Of a DNA stretch of 64,000 nucleotides, positions 51,816-60,940 are shown one piece after another. The notes under the pieces are model-generated. The model searched no databases. It was not told the DNA's origin and saw nothing but the letters and a program-made list of their open reading frames with translations. The position numbers and the translations under genes are program-made. The stretch is from Ammoniphilus sp. YIM 78166 (GTDB lineage Bacteria; Bacillota; Bacilli; Aneurinibacillales; RAOX-1): NCBI RefSeq assembly GCF_004522215.1, contig NZ_SDLR01000008.1:1-64000 (forward strand). The letters are read 5' to 3'. Numbering within the stretch: the stretch's first letter is position 1; each line of letters begins with the position of its first letter.

Positions 51816-52451
51816 ATGCATATTCCTGACGGAATCTTAGATCCAAAAGTCTGGGTGGGCACGGCTGCTGTGACTGGATTTGTGTTAGCCAAGAGTGTCA
51901 AGTATTCAAAGGAAAAGCTCGATCATAGGGCAGTGCCTGTCCTGGGGGCTATGTCCGCCTTCATCTTTGCAGCGCAGATGATTAATTTTCCCTTACTCGG
52001 CGCAGCTGCTTCCGGACATCTTATCGGTGGAGCATTGGCAGCTATCCTGTTCGGTTTCTGGCCGGCTACTTTAATCATGACAACGGTGGTTGCTATTCAA
52101 GCCCTTGTCTTTCAGGATGGTGGAATTACCGCAATGGGAGCCAATATCTTGAATATGGCCATTATTGCCCCGGGGATTGCAGCATTGGTTTATAAGATGC
52201 TTGAAAGGCTGTCATTGCCTGAAGCGGGAAGAGCTTTTATCTGCAGCTGGTTTTCTGTCATGGGCGTTGCTGTTATAGGGGCAGTTCAATTAGCGCTTTC
52301 TGGCGTGGTTTCCCTCGATTTGGCGATGAGCTCTCTATTATTCTGGCACGCTTTCATCGGGGTTGGGGAAGGCTTGATAACGGCAGCAGTACTGCCATTT
52401 GCATTAAAGTCTTCATTTGGTGCAATATTTGAGGAAAGGGCGGCTTCATAA
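51816..52451 (+). CDS. nikM: ECF transporter substrate-specific component CbiM/NikM
   Basis: 211-aa membrane protein. It begins Met-His-Ile-Pro-Asp-Gly, the N-terminal metal-binding loop that defines CbiM/NikM. Six or seven membrane segments. ATG 51816 after AGAGGAGGAA; the frame open from 51750 lies across the operator. Followed by PDGLE-domain, CbiQ-like and CbiO-like genes, the complete energy-coupling set. NikR control and the adjacent nikR favour nickel over cobalt; no cobalamin genes are near. Confidence 0.92.
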   Translation: MHIPDGILDPKVWVGTAAVTGFVLAKSVKYSKEKLDHRAVPVLGAMSAFIFAAQMINFPLLGAAASGHLIGGALAAILFGFWPATLIMTTVVAIQALVFQDGGITAMGANILNMAIIAPGIAALVYKMLERLSLPEAGRAFICSWFSVMGVAVIGAVQLALSGVVSLDLAMSSLLFWHAFIGVGEGLITAAVLPFALKSSFGAIFEERAAS

Positions 52452-52452
52452 A

Positions 52453-52731
52453 ATGAACAAACAAGTGAGGATTTGGCTGGCACTATCGTTTGTGGTGGCA
52501 GGAGTACTTTCTTTGTTCGCTTCTTCCCATCCTGATGGATTTGAGAAGGCGGGGGAAGATACCGGCTACATTCACACGGCTACTTCTTATCTCTCCTCTC
52601 CCTTTCCAGACTACAGCTTACCTAACGTTGATTCTTGGCTATCCGATAGTTTAGCTGGTGTGATAGGAGTATTTTTAACCTATGTCCTATTTGTCTTGTT
52701 TGGGAAATGGGCAGGGAGAAATACAAGATGA
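52453..52731 (+). CDS. nikN: PDGLE-domain component NikN-like
   Basis: 92 aa. Two membrane segments frame a loop with SSHPDGFEKAGEDTGY, matching the PDGLE motif of NikN/CbiN-type subunits. Such proteins stabilise the metal-loaded state of NikM. It overlaps nikQ by 4 nt (ATGA). It starts 1 nt after nikM. Confidence 0.85.
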   Translation: MNKQVRIWLALSFVVAGVLSLFASSHPDGFEKAGEDTGYIHTATSYLSSPFPDYSLPNVDSWLSDSLAGVIGVFLTYVLFVLFGKWAGRNTR

Positions 52732-53456
52732 CAGGATGGATTCAAAGTCCGCCACTAAAGGTGATTGGGGCCCTTCTAATCATTGTAATGGGGGTCTCTA
52801 TCACTTCCTTGGAAACGCTATTTTGGTTGCTCTTATTGGGACAGGGCTGGCTGACACTGGAGAGAATTCCTCTTAAATTCCTTGGGAAGAGGCTTCGTCT
52901 GATTCTGCCATTCTGCTTGTTTACTTTCGTTTTTTTTCCTCTTTACGAAGGGGCAAAGGAGATATGGATCGGCGATGTTTTTTCTATTTCTGCTGTTGGC
53001 CTTGAAAAGGCATGCCTCTATTCAGGTCGACTATTGTTTACTGTCCAAATACTCACGTTTATGTTTTATCAAATAACGTTACCCGTCTTCTTCCAATCCT
53101 TACTTCAGTTAAAGGTTCCTCCCATATTTGTGGAGATGATTCTTTTTACTTTACGCTATATGGAGGTTTTCGGGGCCGAAGCAAGAAGTATGCTGAAAAG
53201 CTTGAAAAGCAGGGGATTTAAAACCAGGCATTGGTTCTCTCTGTCCAGTTACGTAACGCTTTCACGCTTAATTGGAGCATTGCTCATTCGTTCGTTTAGC
53301 CGTGCTGAGCGAGTGTATATTGGAATGTTATCAAGAGGGTACCGTGGCATTGTCGTGACCAGGATATCTGCGAATATTCGATTAAAAAGTGATATGTGGA
53401 AAGTAGCTTGCTGGGTACTGCCTGTGTTTGGACTGTTTATTTTAGATAAATGGTAG
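52728..53456 (+). CDS. nikQ: ECF transporter T component CbiQ/NikQ
   Basis: 242 aa, with the two coupling motifs that contact the ATPase: ARSMLKSLKSRGF and SRAERVYIGMLSRGY, each with the typical Ala-Arg-Gly pattern, and hydrophobic segments before them. ATG 52728 overlaps nikN. Confidence 0.9.
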   Translation: MTGWIQSPPLKVIGALLIIVMGVSITSLETLFWLLLLGQGWLTLERIPLKFLGKRLRLILPFCLFTFVFFPLYEGAKEIWIGDVFSISAVGLEKACLYSGRLLFTVQILTFMFYQITLPVFFQSLLQLKVPPIFVEMILFTLRYMEVFGAEARSMLKSLKSRGFKTRHWFSLSSYVTLSRLIGALLIRSFSRAERVYIGMLSRGYRGIVVTRISANIRLKSDMWKVACWVLPVFGLFILDKW

Positions 53457-53465
53457 GGAGGAAAA

Positions 53466-54290
53466 ATGGTGGAGCCGATGATAGAATTTAGGAAAGTCAC
53501 GTATAAATATAAGGGGGAACGTCCGGCATTGGAGGACGTTTCTTTGTCGATTAGCGAAAAGAAAAAAACAGCGATTGTTGGGGCAAATGGGGCAGGTAAG
53601 TCTACTTTGCTGCTCCATATGAATGGCTTATTCTTGGCCAGTTCAGGTGAGGTCCGATATTGTGGTCAATCCATTACGAAAAAAAATCGAGATGAGATGA
53701 CGGAACGCGTAGGCATCGTTTTCCAAGATCCAGATGATCAGATCGTTTCGCTGACGGTAAGAGACGATATCGCTTTTGGCCTTGCTCAAAAGGATATGTC
53801 ACGAGAGGAGCTAGAAAGAAGAACGGATTATTATCTGACTCTATTAAATCTATCACACTTAGCAGAATGTAACCCTAGTGAGCTCAGTTATGGTCAAAAA
53901 AAAATGGTGGCAATCGCTGGAGTGCTCACCCTGGAAACGGATGTGGTTATTTTCGACGAGCCTATGGCATTTCTAGACCCGGTCGGTAAAAGGGAAATTC
54001 AAGGTGTTATGGAGTTGTTAGCAAATAGGGGTAAAACAGTAGTCGTAGCGACTCACGATATGCAGCTGGTTGCCGAATGGGCAGATGAAGTGGTTGTCAT
54101 GAAAGCGGGATCCTGTTTAGGGACGTACTCTCCCCATAGACTTTTTTCAAATCATGAATTGATTAAAGAAGCAAATCTTCAGCGCCCTATCGCCGCTCAG
54201 TTGCTGGAGGAGGTTTGGGATGGACCTCCCTCAGAGATTCCGATTCGACTGGAAGAGGCCCAAAAATGGCTGAAGCAAAAACTAGGTTAA
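53466..54290 (+). CDS. nikO: ECF transporter ATP-binding protein CbiO/NikO
   Basis: 274-aa ATPase: Walker A GANGAGKSTLL, Q-loop VFQDPDDQI, signature LSYGQKKMVAIAGVL (Tyr in place of the second Gly, as in many CbiO proteins) and Walker B VVIFDEPMAFLDP. A single ATPase suggests a homodimer. RBS GGGAGG. Its 3' end overlaps the convergent nikR by 9 nt. Confidence 0.92.
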   Translation: MVEPMIEFRKVTYKYKGERPALEDVSLSISEKKKTAIVGANGAGKSTLLLHMNGLFLASSGEVRYCGQSITKKNRDEMTERVGIVFQDPDDQIVSLTVRDDIAFGLAQKDMSREELERRTDYYLTLLNLSHLAECNPSELSYGQKKMVAIAGVLTLETDVVIFDEPMAFLDPVGKREIQGVMELLANRGKTVVVATHDMQLVAEWADEVVVMKAGSCLGTYSPHRLFSNHELIKEANLQRPIAAQLLEEVWDGPPSEIPIRLEEAQKWLKQKLG

Positions 54291-54707
54291 TGTATCCGTA
54301 ATCGGAGCGACGGTGAATTTTCCATACTTAACGCCCTTAATGCTAATGAGTTGGTCACTGAACTTGCGTAATGTTTTGGATTTTCCTTTAACTACAATTA
54401 TTTCTAAACAATTATGGTGGTCTAGATGGAAATGGGTGGTGGCTAGGATTGAGTCATGCATCTGATGCTGGATATCCGTAATTTCATGCAATACATCTCG
54501 CTGGTGGTGATCATAGAATAGCAGGATACTGCCAGCGACGAATTGCTCATCATCCTCCCATGACTTCTTTACTAACGCATCGCGGACTAGGTCGCGGACG
54601 GCCTCGGAACGATTTTCATAGCCTTTTAATTTAACCAGCTCATCAAATTGTTCCAGCAGTTTTTCATCCATTGAAACGCCAAACCGTTTTAAGGTTGAAT
54701 CAGACAT
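54282..54707 (-). CDS. nikR: Nickel-responsive regulator NikR
   Basis: 141 aa. N-terminal ribbon-helix-helix (about 1-45; KRFGVSMDEKLLEQFDELV) and C-terminal ACT-like nickel domain. The high-affinity site aligns with the E. coli ligands: His81, His92, His94 and Cys100, with the same 11, 2 and 6 residue spacings as His76, His87, His89 and Cys95. It should repress nickel uptake when nickel is plentiful. Convergent with the ECF nickel operon. The three GTGNTAC-N14-GTANNAC sites in this window are its likely targets. Confidence 0.95.
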   Translation of the reverse strand: MSDSTLKRFGVSMDEKLLEQFDELVKLKGYENRSEAVRDLVRDALVKKSWEDDEQFVAGSILLFYDHHQRDVLHEITDIQHQMHDSILATTHFHLDHHNCLEIIVVKGKSKTLRKFSDQLISIKGVKYGKFTVAPITDTLT

Positions 54708-54799
54708 CGTTATTCACTTCCCCATGTGTTTCTACTAGTTCTCATTATATCCTTCCGACCAAGCCAAAGATAGGGAGATAATTTGTCAGAAGGGAAGCA

Positions 54800-54841
54800 A
54801 AAAAATCGCTCCTTGCTGGAATGGCAAGGCAGCGATTTTTT
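54800..54841. terminator. Bidirectional terminator
   Basis: Long stem AAAAAATCGCT-CCTTGC / GCAAGG-C-AGCGATTTTTT with a 7-nt loop, between nikR and the minus-strand aldolase gene. On the minus strand it ends the aldolase transcript. Confidence 0.88.
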
Positions 54842-54848
54842 TATTGGG

Positions 54849-55544
54849 CTAAATCTCCGAACTATATTTGGAATAGTAATAGTCCCAGATCTTTTTAAAT
54901 TTTTCCTGCCTATAGCCTGAACCGATAAGATCCAGCTGTTCGTTCGACGATAGAGGCTTCGGTTCCCCTATGGCTAGGGCTTGATAGTATCTCCTGGCAT
55001 TCTCCTCTAGGCAAATGCTTAGGAAGAACACTTCCTCTACCGTTTTTCCCACAACAACGACGCCATGCCCCCTGAGCAGAATGGCTTTTCCATCCCCAAG
55101 CGAAGTAGCGAGCGCGTCGCCTTTCTCTATGGTATTGATATGGCGAGGATTGTCATGGACCGGAACGGGGCCAACCATGGCTCCCTTGAGGAATACGGGG
55201 ATTAGGGGACGATCCAGAACGGAAAATAACACGGCATTCGGCGGATGGAAATGCGCTACGCATCCTACATCCGGGCGATGCTTATAAATTTGAGTATGGA
55301 TGGCAATCTCTGAAGGCGGAATATCGCTTCCTTGCAGTTTTGCTCCTTCCATCGTGCATAAGAGAATATCGTTGGGGGTCAGCGCAGCCCTGCTGGTTGT
55401 CCGTCCATTAATATAGAATCCGTCCAATTCCGGTACCTTCATGCTCACATGGCCGCTGTAATCCCCTAATCCACTTTCATTAATCAGCCGACAAGCGGTG
55501 CTTACTTTTGTCTTCGCATCTAGTAATGTACTGGCGGAATTCAT
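54849..55544 (-). CDS. Class II aldolase/adducin-family protein 2
   Basis: 231 aa, paralogue of the protein at 49735. Metal ligands CVAHFHPPN and RGHGVVVVG are in place. The shared features include the TSR(A)ALT and H-T-QIYK-RPDV blocks and the terminal KIWDYYYSK. As for the other copy, a dihydroxy-aromatic-acid decarboxylase or an aldolase is possible. It is divergent from the LysR 3-LysR 4 pair, so it may be their target. RBS GAGGGGG on the minus strand. Confidence 0.85.
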   Translation of the reverse strand: MNSASTLLDAKTKVSTACRLINESGLGDYSGHVSMKVPELDGFYINGRTTSRAALTPNDILLCTMEGAKLQGSDIPPSEIAIHTQIYKHRPDVGCVAHFHPPNAVLFSVLDRPLIPVFLKGAMVGPVPVHDNPRHINTIEKGDALATSLGDGKAILLRGHGVVVVGKTVEEVFFLSICLEENARRYYQALAIGEPKPLSSNEQLDLIGSGYRQEKFKKIWDYYYSKYSSEI

Positions 55545-55720
55545 ATAAAACCCCCTCTTTTCGTGGTATTACCATCATAATACAAATACAGTATGCAATT
55601 TCGGTCGGATTTCTAATAGGTTTATTAATAAAACGATTTCTTTCATCTATTCTTTCGGAAAGGTTAATATCGGCATGTGTAGAATTTAAATAGGAAATGC
55701 CTAAAAATGGAGGGTTCTGA

Positions 55721-56656
55721 TTGGAAATAGAGCTTCTGAAAACGTTTCAGCATGTCGCTCAGCTAGGCAGTATTTCGAAGACGGCCGATGAAATGTATCT
55801 TTCCGTTTCAACGGTAACATCGAGGATCCAAAAGCTGGAGGGCCAATTGAATATTGAACTCTTTCACCGGGTTGGCAGGCGACTGCAAATCAGTGCGGAC
55901 GGCAAAAAATTCTTAGTCTATGTGGAGCGTTTTCTGAACATTCTTGATGAAGGCTGCGAAAAAATCTCAGTCTCCAAAAAAGAGGGGGAATTGAACATCG
56001 CGGTTTCATCCAATATCACGAATTACATTCTGCCCGGCCTGATCAGAAGGTTCAAAGAGCAGCATCCCTATATCAGGATTAGAATCGTTCAAAGCTCCAA
56101 TCATCAATTGGTGGATCGGATCAGCGATGGGTATATGGAGCTTGGCATTGCCAATCACTTTGTGAATGAAGGCGGCGTAACGAGCCAATTATGGTTCAAG
56201 GATAGAATTGTGCCCATTCTCGCCAAGGGCCACCCTCTATCTGAACGCAAGACACTATGCCCGGAAGATATTAAGCCTTATCTATTTATAGGGTATGCTA
56301 GCCATACTCGCAAATGGAAAGTGATCAAGGACTGGTTTGCCCATGCGGGGATTGAACCCCGTGTCGTCATTGAAGTCGATGAGGTGGGTCTAGTGAAAAA
56401 ATTTGTGAAAAAAATGGGCGCTATCACCTTTTTGCCCTATATTTCAGTCAAAAGGGATTTGAATAAGGGCAGCCTGATCACCATTCCGCCAAATCCGCCG
56501 ATAAAGGAGAGGGATACCGTTTTTGTGTTCAAGAGAAATCTGGAACTCTCCCAAGCCGCTAAGCTATTTATGGAGTTCGCCCAACATGCAAGAGGGGAGG
56601 AGCATCATGGAATTGCTTCATTTGGAAACCTTTGCGAATCTGGTTCAGTATCGTAA
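55721..56656 (+). CDS. LysR-family regulator 3 (pair 2)
   Basis: 311 aa. Paralogue of LysR 1 (40541): same TTG start, LLKTFQHVAQLGSISKTADEMYLSVSTVTSRI (in part) and effector domain. RBS GGAGGG. It is divergent from the aldolase gene across 176 bp in which I see no IclR-type box. It overlaps the following LysR gene by 50 nt. Confidence 0.92.
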   Translation: MEIELLKTFQHVAQLGSISKTADEMYLSVSTVTSRIQKLEGQLNIELFHRVGRRLQISADGKKFLVYVERFLNILDEGCEKISVSKKEGELNIAVSSNITNYILPGLIRRFKEQHPYIRIRIVQSSNHQLVDRISDGYMELGIANHFVNEGGVTSQLWFKDRIVPILAKGHPLSERKTLCPEDIKPYLFIGYASHTRKWKVIKDWFAHAGIEPRVVIEVDEVGLVKKFVKKMGAITFLPYISVKRDLNKGSLITIPPNPPIKERDTVFVFKRNLELSQAAKLFMEFAQHARGEEHHGIASFGNLCESGSVS

Positions 56657-57518
56657 TTTTAGTCTTGTAGCTAAAAAAATGAATATCTCCCAACCGACCG
56701 TAACCGTTAGAATAAAAATGCTAGAGGAAGAATTGGGCGTTGACCTGGTCATCCGCGTGGGCAGAAAAGTAGAAATTACTCCAGCCGGACAAGCCTTTTA
56801 TGATGCCGTCGACCGGTCTTTGCGCGTTCTACGCGATGGGCTGGAAACGATGAGCAATCCTAGGGAAAACAGCAAGCCTCATCTTTCTTTAGGCGGAACC
56901 CATACCGTCAGCTACTATTTCTTATCTGAAATGATCCCGGATTTTTGCCATCAGCTTGACCTGGACCTGTCTCTTTACACCGGTCAGACCGCGGAAGTAT
57001 TTGAAATGATACTAGATCAGGTCGTAGATATGGGATTTGTCTGCACGAACCTGGAGCATCCTGATTTAATCAAAACCAAGCTTTATCAGGACCTGTTTTA
57101 TCCTGTTGCTCTTCCCTCACATCCTCTGGCCAAGGAGATAAAAATCAGAATTCTTGACTTGAAGGATGAGCCTTTAATCACGTATCAAAAAGGCAGAAGC
57201 CTAAATTATAGAATTGAAAGTTTGTTCAGGGAAGAAGGCCTGCGTTCCAATACGATTATGGAATTGAAATATGTAAATAGCATTAAAAAAATGGTTCTGG
57301 AGGGAAACGGAATCTCATTTCTTCCTTGGATTTCTATAGAAAAAGATGTGAGAAATGGGCAAATGGCCGTGCTCCCTTTGGCTCTTGCCAAACCTCTGGC
57401 AAGAGATGTTCATTTCGTTTTCCACCGCAAGCATATCCAATCCGAGAAAATTGTTGCCCTAGTTCAATTCGTCAGGGACTACTTAAATTTGAAAGGATTT
57501 CCTGTTCATTCCCAATAA
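56607..57518 (+). CDS. LysR-family regulator 4 (pair 2)
   Basis: 303 aa, paralogue of LysR 2 (41508): ELLHLETFANLVQYRNFSLVAKKMNISQPTVTVRI at the N terminus (in part). ATG 56607 with AGAGGGGAGGAG inside the end of LysR 3. Cupin A of module 2 follows after about 96 nt. Confidence 0.92.
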   Translation: MELLHLETFANLVQYRNFSLVAKKMNISQPTVTVRIKMLEEELGVDLVIRVGRKVEITPAGQAFYDAVDRSLRVLRDGLETMSNPRENSKPHLSLGGTHTVSYYFLSEMIPDFCHQLDLDLSLYTGQTAEVFEMILDQVVDMGFVCTNLEHPDLIKTKLYQDLFYPVALPSHPLAKEIKIRILDLKDEPLITYQKGRSLNYRIESLFREEGLRSNTIMELKYVNSIKKMVLEGNGISFLPWISIEKDVRNGQMAVLPLALAKPLARDVHFVFHRKHIQSEKIVALVQFVRDYLNLKGFPVHSQ

Positions 57519-57614
57519 TACTAGTGTTATTACATCGCTATGCAACGAAAACAGAGAAGAGTATATACTTGGAAATGTAGAAGGAAAACCAAACGAGAAA
57601 AGGGGTTGGAAATA

Positions 57615-58172
57615 TTGGGGCGTGAATCGCATTACACAAGCACGAAACCTAGGGTATTCGTTAGAGGACTGGAAGGCAAGTATAACCTAAAGGAAGAATT
57701 GAAACGACTCCGTTCCTTGCCAAGAGTCATCCGTGGGGATGAAATCAAATTTATGGACGGCCCGCAATCCTTCAGCAAGCATTTTGTAGAGCCGGTGGAT
57801 GGCATGACGCAAACGCTTCACATCCATTTGGAAGAATACGCTCCAGGTGGAACCAATCAAAAGCATGGCCACGTAAATGAAGCTGCATTCTATATTTTGG
57901 ACGGAAAAGGCTACGAAATCCATGATACGATCCGCTATGATTGGGAAGCAGGCGATGTGGCCATCGTTCATAACAACTGCGTTCACCAACACTTTAATGC
58001 AGACAAATATAAGCCAGCTCGTGCGCTGGTCATTAAAACCAAGCCGATGTACCTGTTCATGAATATGCTCTTCCAAAAAAATGTGGTAGCACGCCCAACA
58101 GAGCCTACTCCTGAAGGAAGAGGATTTGAGCCAAGGCATTATGAGGATAACTTTAATCATCTGGATGACTAA
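57615..58172 (+). CDS. Single-domain cupin A (module 2)
   Basis: 185 aa, close paralogue of the cupin at 36070. The TTG at 57615 is chosen because it aligns exactly with the ATG of that paralogue (xxxESHY) and has AAGGGG 10 nt upstream; the ATG at 57540 adds 25 basic residues with no counterpart. Motif 1 GGTNQKHGHVNEAAFYILDG and motif 2 GDVAIVHNNCVHQHFN are intact. Confidence 0.85.
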   Translation: MGRESHYTSTKPRVFVRGLEGKYNLKEELKRLRSLPRVIRGDEIKFMDGPQSFSKHFVEPVDGMTQTLHIHLEEYAPGGTNQKHGHVNEAAFYILDGKGYEIHDTIRYDWEAGDVAIVHNNCVHQHFNADKYKPARALVIKTKPMYLFMNMLFQKNVVARPTEPTPEGRGFEPRHYEDNFNHLDD

Positions 58173-58222
58173 TTTGTGGGTTCTAATATCTGAATAATCT
58201 AAAAAGTGAGGGGATTTTAAAG

Positions 58223-58831
58223 ATGGCATGGGATGAATCAAAAAAATGGATTCAAGGCGAAGAAAACCAAAAATTTTATCAGGACCTGCTCGATGATGCG
58301 GCCACTAAGCCGATTCGCGACCAGCAGCGGAAAAAAATAGTTAAGCCTAAGGACATGCCGTGGGAAATGTCTCGCCAAGGATTACTAAAACATTTAATCA
58401 ATGAACAAATGAACACCCGAATGGAAACGGTTGACGCTTATATGCAAATCATTCCGCCGGGAAGCAAATCAGGAAAGCACCGCCATTTAGCGGAAGAATG
58501 CCTCTATGTTCTAGAAGGGCAAGGCTATGATTTACATCAGGACTGTGATGTGGAAATCGGGGACGTTTATGAGTTTGTTCCTCAAGATGAGGTGAAGAAA
58601 TTCGAATGGAAGGCAGGGGACGTCATCTATATTCCCCCAAATACGATTCATCAGCATTTTAATGCCAATCCGGATCGTCCTGTCCGATTGATATCAGCTA
58701 TTAATCGCATCTATAAATATTGTGGATTAAATGACTTGGAACAAATTGAAAATGCTCCTGAATTTGATGAATCGATAGAGCTCAATGACAGAGTCATCGA
58801 GCAATACTTAACAAAAAAGGTAACGAAATAA
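58223..58831 (+). CDS. Single-domain cupin B (module 2)
   Basis: 202 aa, close paralogue of the cupin at 36636, with motif 1 GSKSGKHRHLAEECLYVLEG and motif 2 GDVIYIPPNTIHQHFN. It follows cupin A after 50 nt. Here there is no Rieske gene upstream, so the cupin pair can work without it or uses the Rieske of module 1. Confidence 0.85.
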   Translation: MAWDESKKWIQGEENQKFYQDLLDDAATKPIRDQQRKKIVKPKDMPWEMSRQGLLKHLINEQMNTRMETVDAYMQIIPPGSKSGKHRHLAEECLYVLEGQGYDLHQDCDVEIGDVYEFVPQDEVKKFEWKAGDVIYIPPNTIHQHFNANPDRPVRLISAINRIYKYCGLNDLEQIENAPEFDESIELNDRVIEQYLTKKVTK

Positions 58832-58900
58832 CTCTGCTCGGGCTTGATCATAAATAGATATGGTCAAGCCTTCATTGTAAAAGAGAGGAGGTTTAGACTA

Positions 58901-60409
58901 ATGCAGCCCTTGATAGAGGCGTTTGTCACTCTATTTACAGGAGTACACTTCTGGCTCATGATCGGGGGAGCCCTTTTGGGATTGCTCGTAGGCGCACTTC
59001 CGGGACTTGGCGGAGGGATGGCTATTGCCTTGCTTCTGCCCTTAACCTACAGCATGGATCCGGGGATGGCCGTCGTGCTACTGATTACGGCCTATGGGGC
59101 CAACCCGTTAGGAGGAAGCATACCTGCCATCCTCATCAATACGCCAGGCAGCGGGGAAAATGCCTCCACTACCTTGGATGGCTATCCGTTGGCTAAACAG
59201 GGTAAAGCAGGCATTGCCATCGGAGCCGTCATGATGTCCTCAGCCCTGGGTACCATTATTGGGTTCATTGCGCTTATTTTCCTGATTCCCTTTTCGCGCG
59301 AAATTGTCTTAGCCTTTTCCTATCCTGAGTTTTTCATGATGGCCTTATTTGGTTTAACTGTCATCGTGATGGTTACCAAGGGAAATCGCGGAAAAGGCAT
59401 GATTGCAGCGGGCTTTGGGCTTCTCTTTTCTTTTGTTGGCCGCGAGCCAGTCAATGGAAGTTCGCGTTTTACCTTCCACAATATCCATTTGGAAGACGGA
59501 CTTGCTGTGGTTGCCGTGGTCATTGGACTAATGGCCTTGGGTGAGGCTATTTCACTGTACGCCAAAAATGAAACCGTTTCAAAAAACGATGAAAACATGA
59601 AGGTAGATGGCATTCTCAAAGGATTTTGGGAAGCCTTCAGGCATTGGGGAGTGACCTTGCGTTCCTCCATCATCGGAATCATTATTGGAGCGGTTCCAGG
59701 CGTTGGCGGTCAAGTTGCCGGCTTCTTGGCCTACGGTCAGGCAGCCCAATTTTCAAAGCACCCCGAGCGGTTCGGAAAAGGGGCGGTGGAGGGGGTCATT
59801 GCCAGCGAGGCTTCTCATAATGCCAAGGAGGCTGGTTCCTTCTTGCCTACTCTGGCATTTGGAATACCAGGCAGCTCTGCGATGGCTATCCTATTGGGAG
59901 GGCTTATCCTGCATGGCATCTCTCCGGGTCCGGAGATGATGCTGAGAAATCTGGATGTCGTCTATCTACTTATGGTCGCCTGGATGGTCGGGGGAATCGT
60001 GACAGCGATTGCGGGGTCCATAGCTGGAAAATATCTAGTGTTTATTACCAAGGTGCCAAGCCAATACATTGCGCCAGCCATTATCTTCTTGACGATCATT
60101 GGCGTATACTCCCTAAAGCAATCCATGGTCGATGTCTTCGTCCTGGTGTTTTTTGGGATGCTTGGTTTCCAAATGAAGAAATACGGATTTCCCCGAGTTG
60201 CAATGGTCATCGGGTTTGTTTTAGGCTCTCTGACGGAAATCTCTTTTCAGCAAACGGTAAGCGGAATGGGGTATCTGGGCTTTTTCACCAGACCGTTCAG
60301 TTTGATTTTGCTTATCCTAACGCTAGTCGCTTTCTTTTACCCTTCATGGCAAAGCCGGAGGCAAGCGAAAAAGCTGCAAAAGCCATGGCAAGATGAGAAT
60401 GTGTCATAA
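58901..60409 (+). CDS. tctA: TctA-family large permease 3
   Basis: 502 aa with both signatures (LVGALPGLGGGMAIALLLP and IGAVPGVGGQVAGFLAYGQA) and PGSGENASTTLDGYPLAKQG. ATG 58901 has AGAGAGGAGG upstream. In this set the order is tctA-tctB-tctC, in contrast to C-A-B in the other two. Confidence 0.94.
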   Translation: MQPLIEAFVTLFTGVHFWLMIGGALLGLLVGALPGLGGGMAIALLLPLTYSMDPGMAVVLLITAYGANPLGGSIPAILINTPGSGENASTTLDGYPLAKQGKAGIAIGAVMMSSALGTIIGFIALIFLIPFSREIVLAFSYPEFFMMALFGLTVIVMVTKGNRGKGMIAAGFGLLFSFVGREPVNGSSRFTFHNIHLEDGLAVVAVVIGLMALGEAISLYAKNETVSKNDENMKVDGILKGFWEAFRHWGVTLRSSIIGIIIGAVPGVGGQVAGFLAYGQAAQFSKHPERFGKGAVEGVIASEASHNAKEAGSFLPTLAFGIPGSSAMAILLGGLILHGISPGPEMMLRNLDVVYLLMVAWMVGGIVTAIAGSIAGKYLVFITKVPSQYIAPAIIFLTIIGVYSLKQSMVDVFVLVFFGMLGFQMKKYGFPRVAMVIGFVLGSLTEISFQQTVSGMGYLGFFTRPFSLILLILTLVAFFYPSWQSRRQAKKLQKPWQDENVS

Positions 60410-60427
60410 CGGGAAGGAGATGAACCG

Positions 60428-60904
60428 ATGAAAACTCATTTGGAGGAAAAGGTTACTATCGCATGCTTGACGCTGATCGCCTTGGCCTTCCTGATCATTT
60501 GTTTCCAGGCGAAAAGCTTCGCCAGCATCCGTGTTCCGCTGTTAATCCTAATCCCAACCTTTTTGGGATTGCTGTGGCAATTAGGCAAAGCATGGATTCC
60601 TGCATGGAAAGAATGGACGCTTCAAAAACAAAAAAGCAATGATGAAGCCTTCCGGATGGATGCTGAAGTCATGGAGGAAACAAGCGAGGAAAAAAAAAGA
60701 CGGCTCCATTTTTCCCTATGGCTTGTATTCGTCACGGCACTCGTCTACTATCTTGGGTTCATATATGCGATCTTTGCGAGCTTATTATTCTATTTCCGAG
60801 TCCTAGCCCGCTTTCCATGGTTAAAGAGCATATACGCGACTGCAGGATATCTTGCATTCCTTTATCTCTTCTTTGTAGTCTTTTTGAAGATGGATTTACT
60901 ATAA
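60428..60904 (+). CDS. tctB: TctB-family small subunit 3
   Basis: 158 aa with four hydrophobic segments and a charged loop rich in Lys and Glu (about 62-95). RBS GGGAAGGAG before the ATG. Identified by topology and position between tctA and tctC. Confidence 0.83.
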   Translation: MKTHLEEKVTIACLTLIALAFLIICFQAKSFASIRVPLLILIPTFLGLLWQLGKAWIPAWKEWTLQKQKSNDEAFRMDAEVMEETSEEKKRRLHFSLWLVFVTALVYYLGFIYAIFASLLFYFRVLARFPWLKSIYATAGYLAFLYLFFVVFLKMDLL

Positions 60905-60940
60905 TTTACCGAATAAAAAGTGAAGAAGGAGGGTTATTAA

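Noticed and set aside
54708..55720. More IclR-type boxes controlling module 2
   Set aside because: I looked in the gaps before nikR, the aldolase, LysR 3, cupin A, tctA 3 and the MFS gene and found no good match to the 17-bp consensus.
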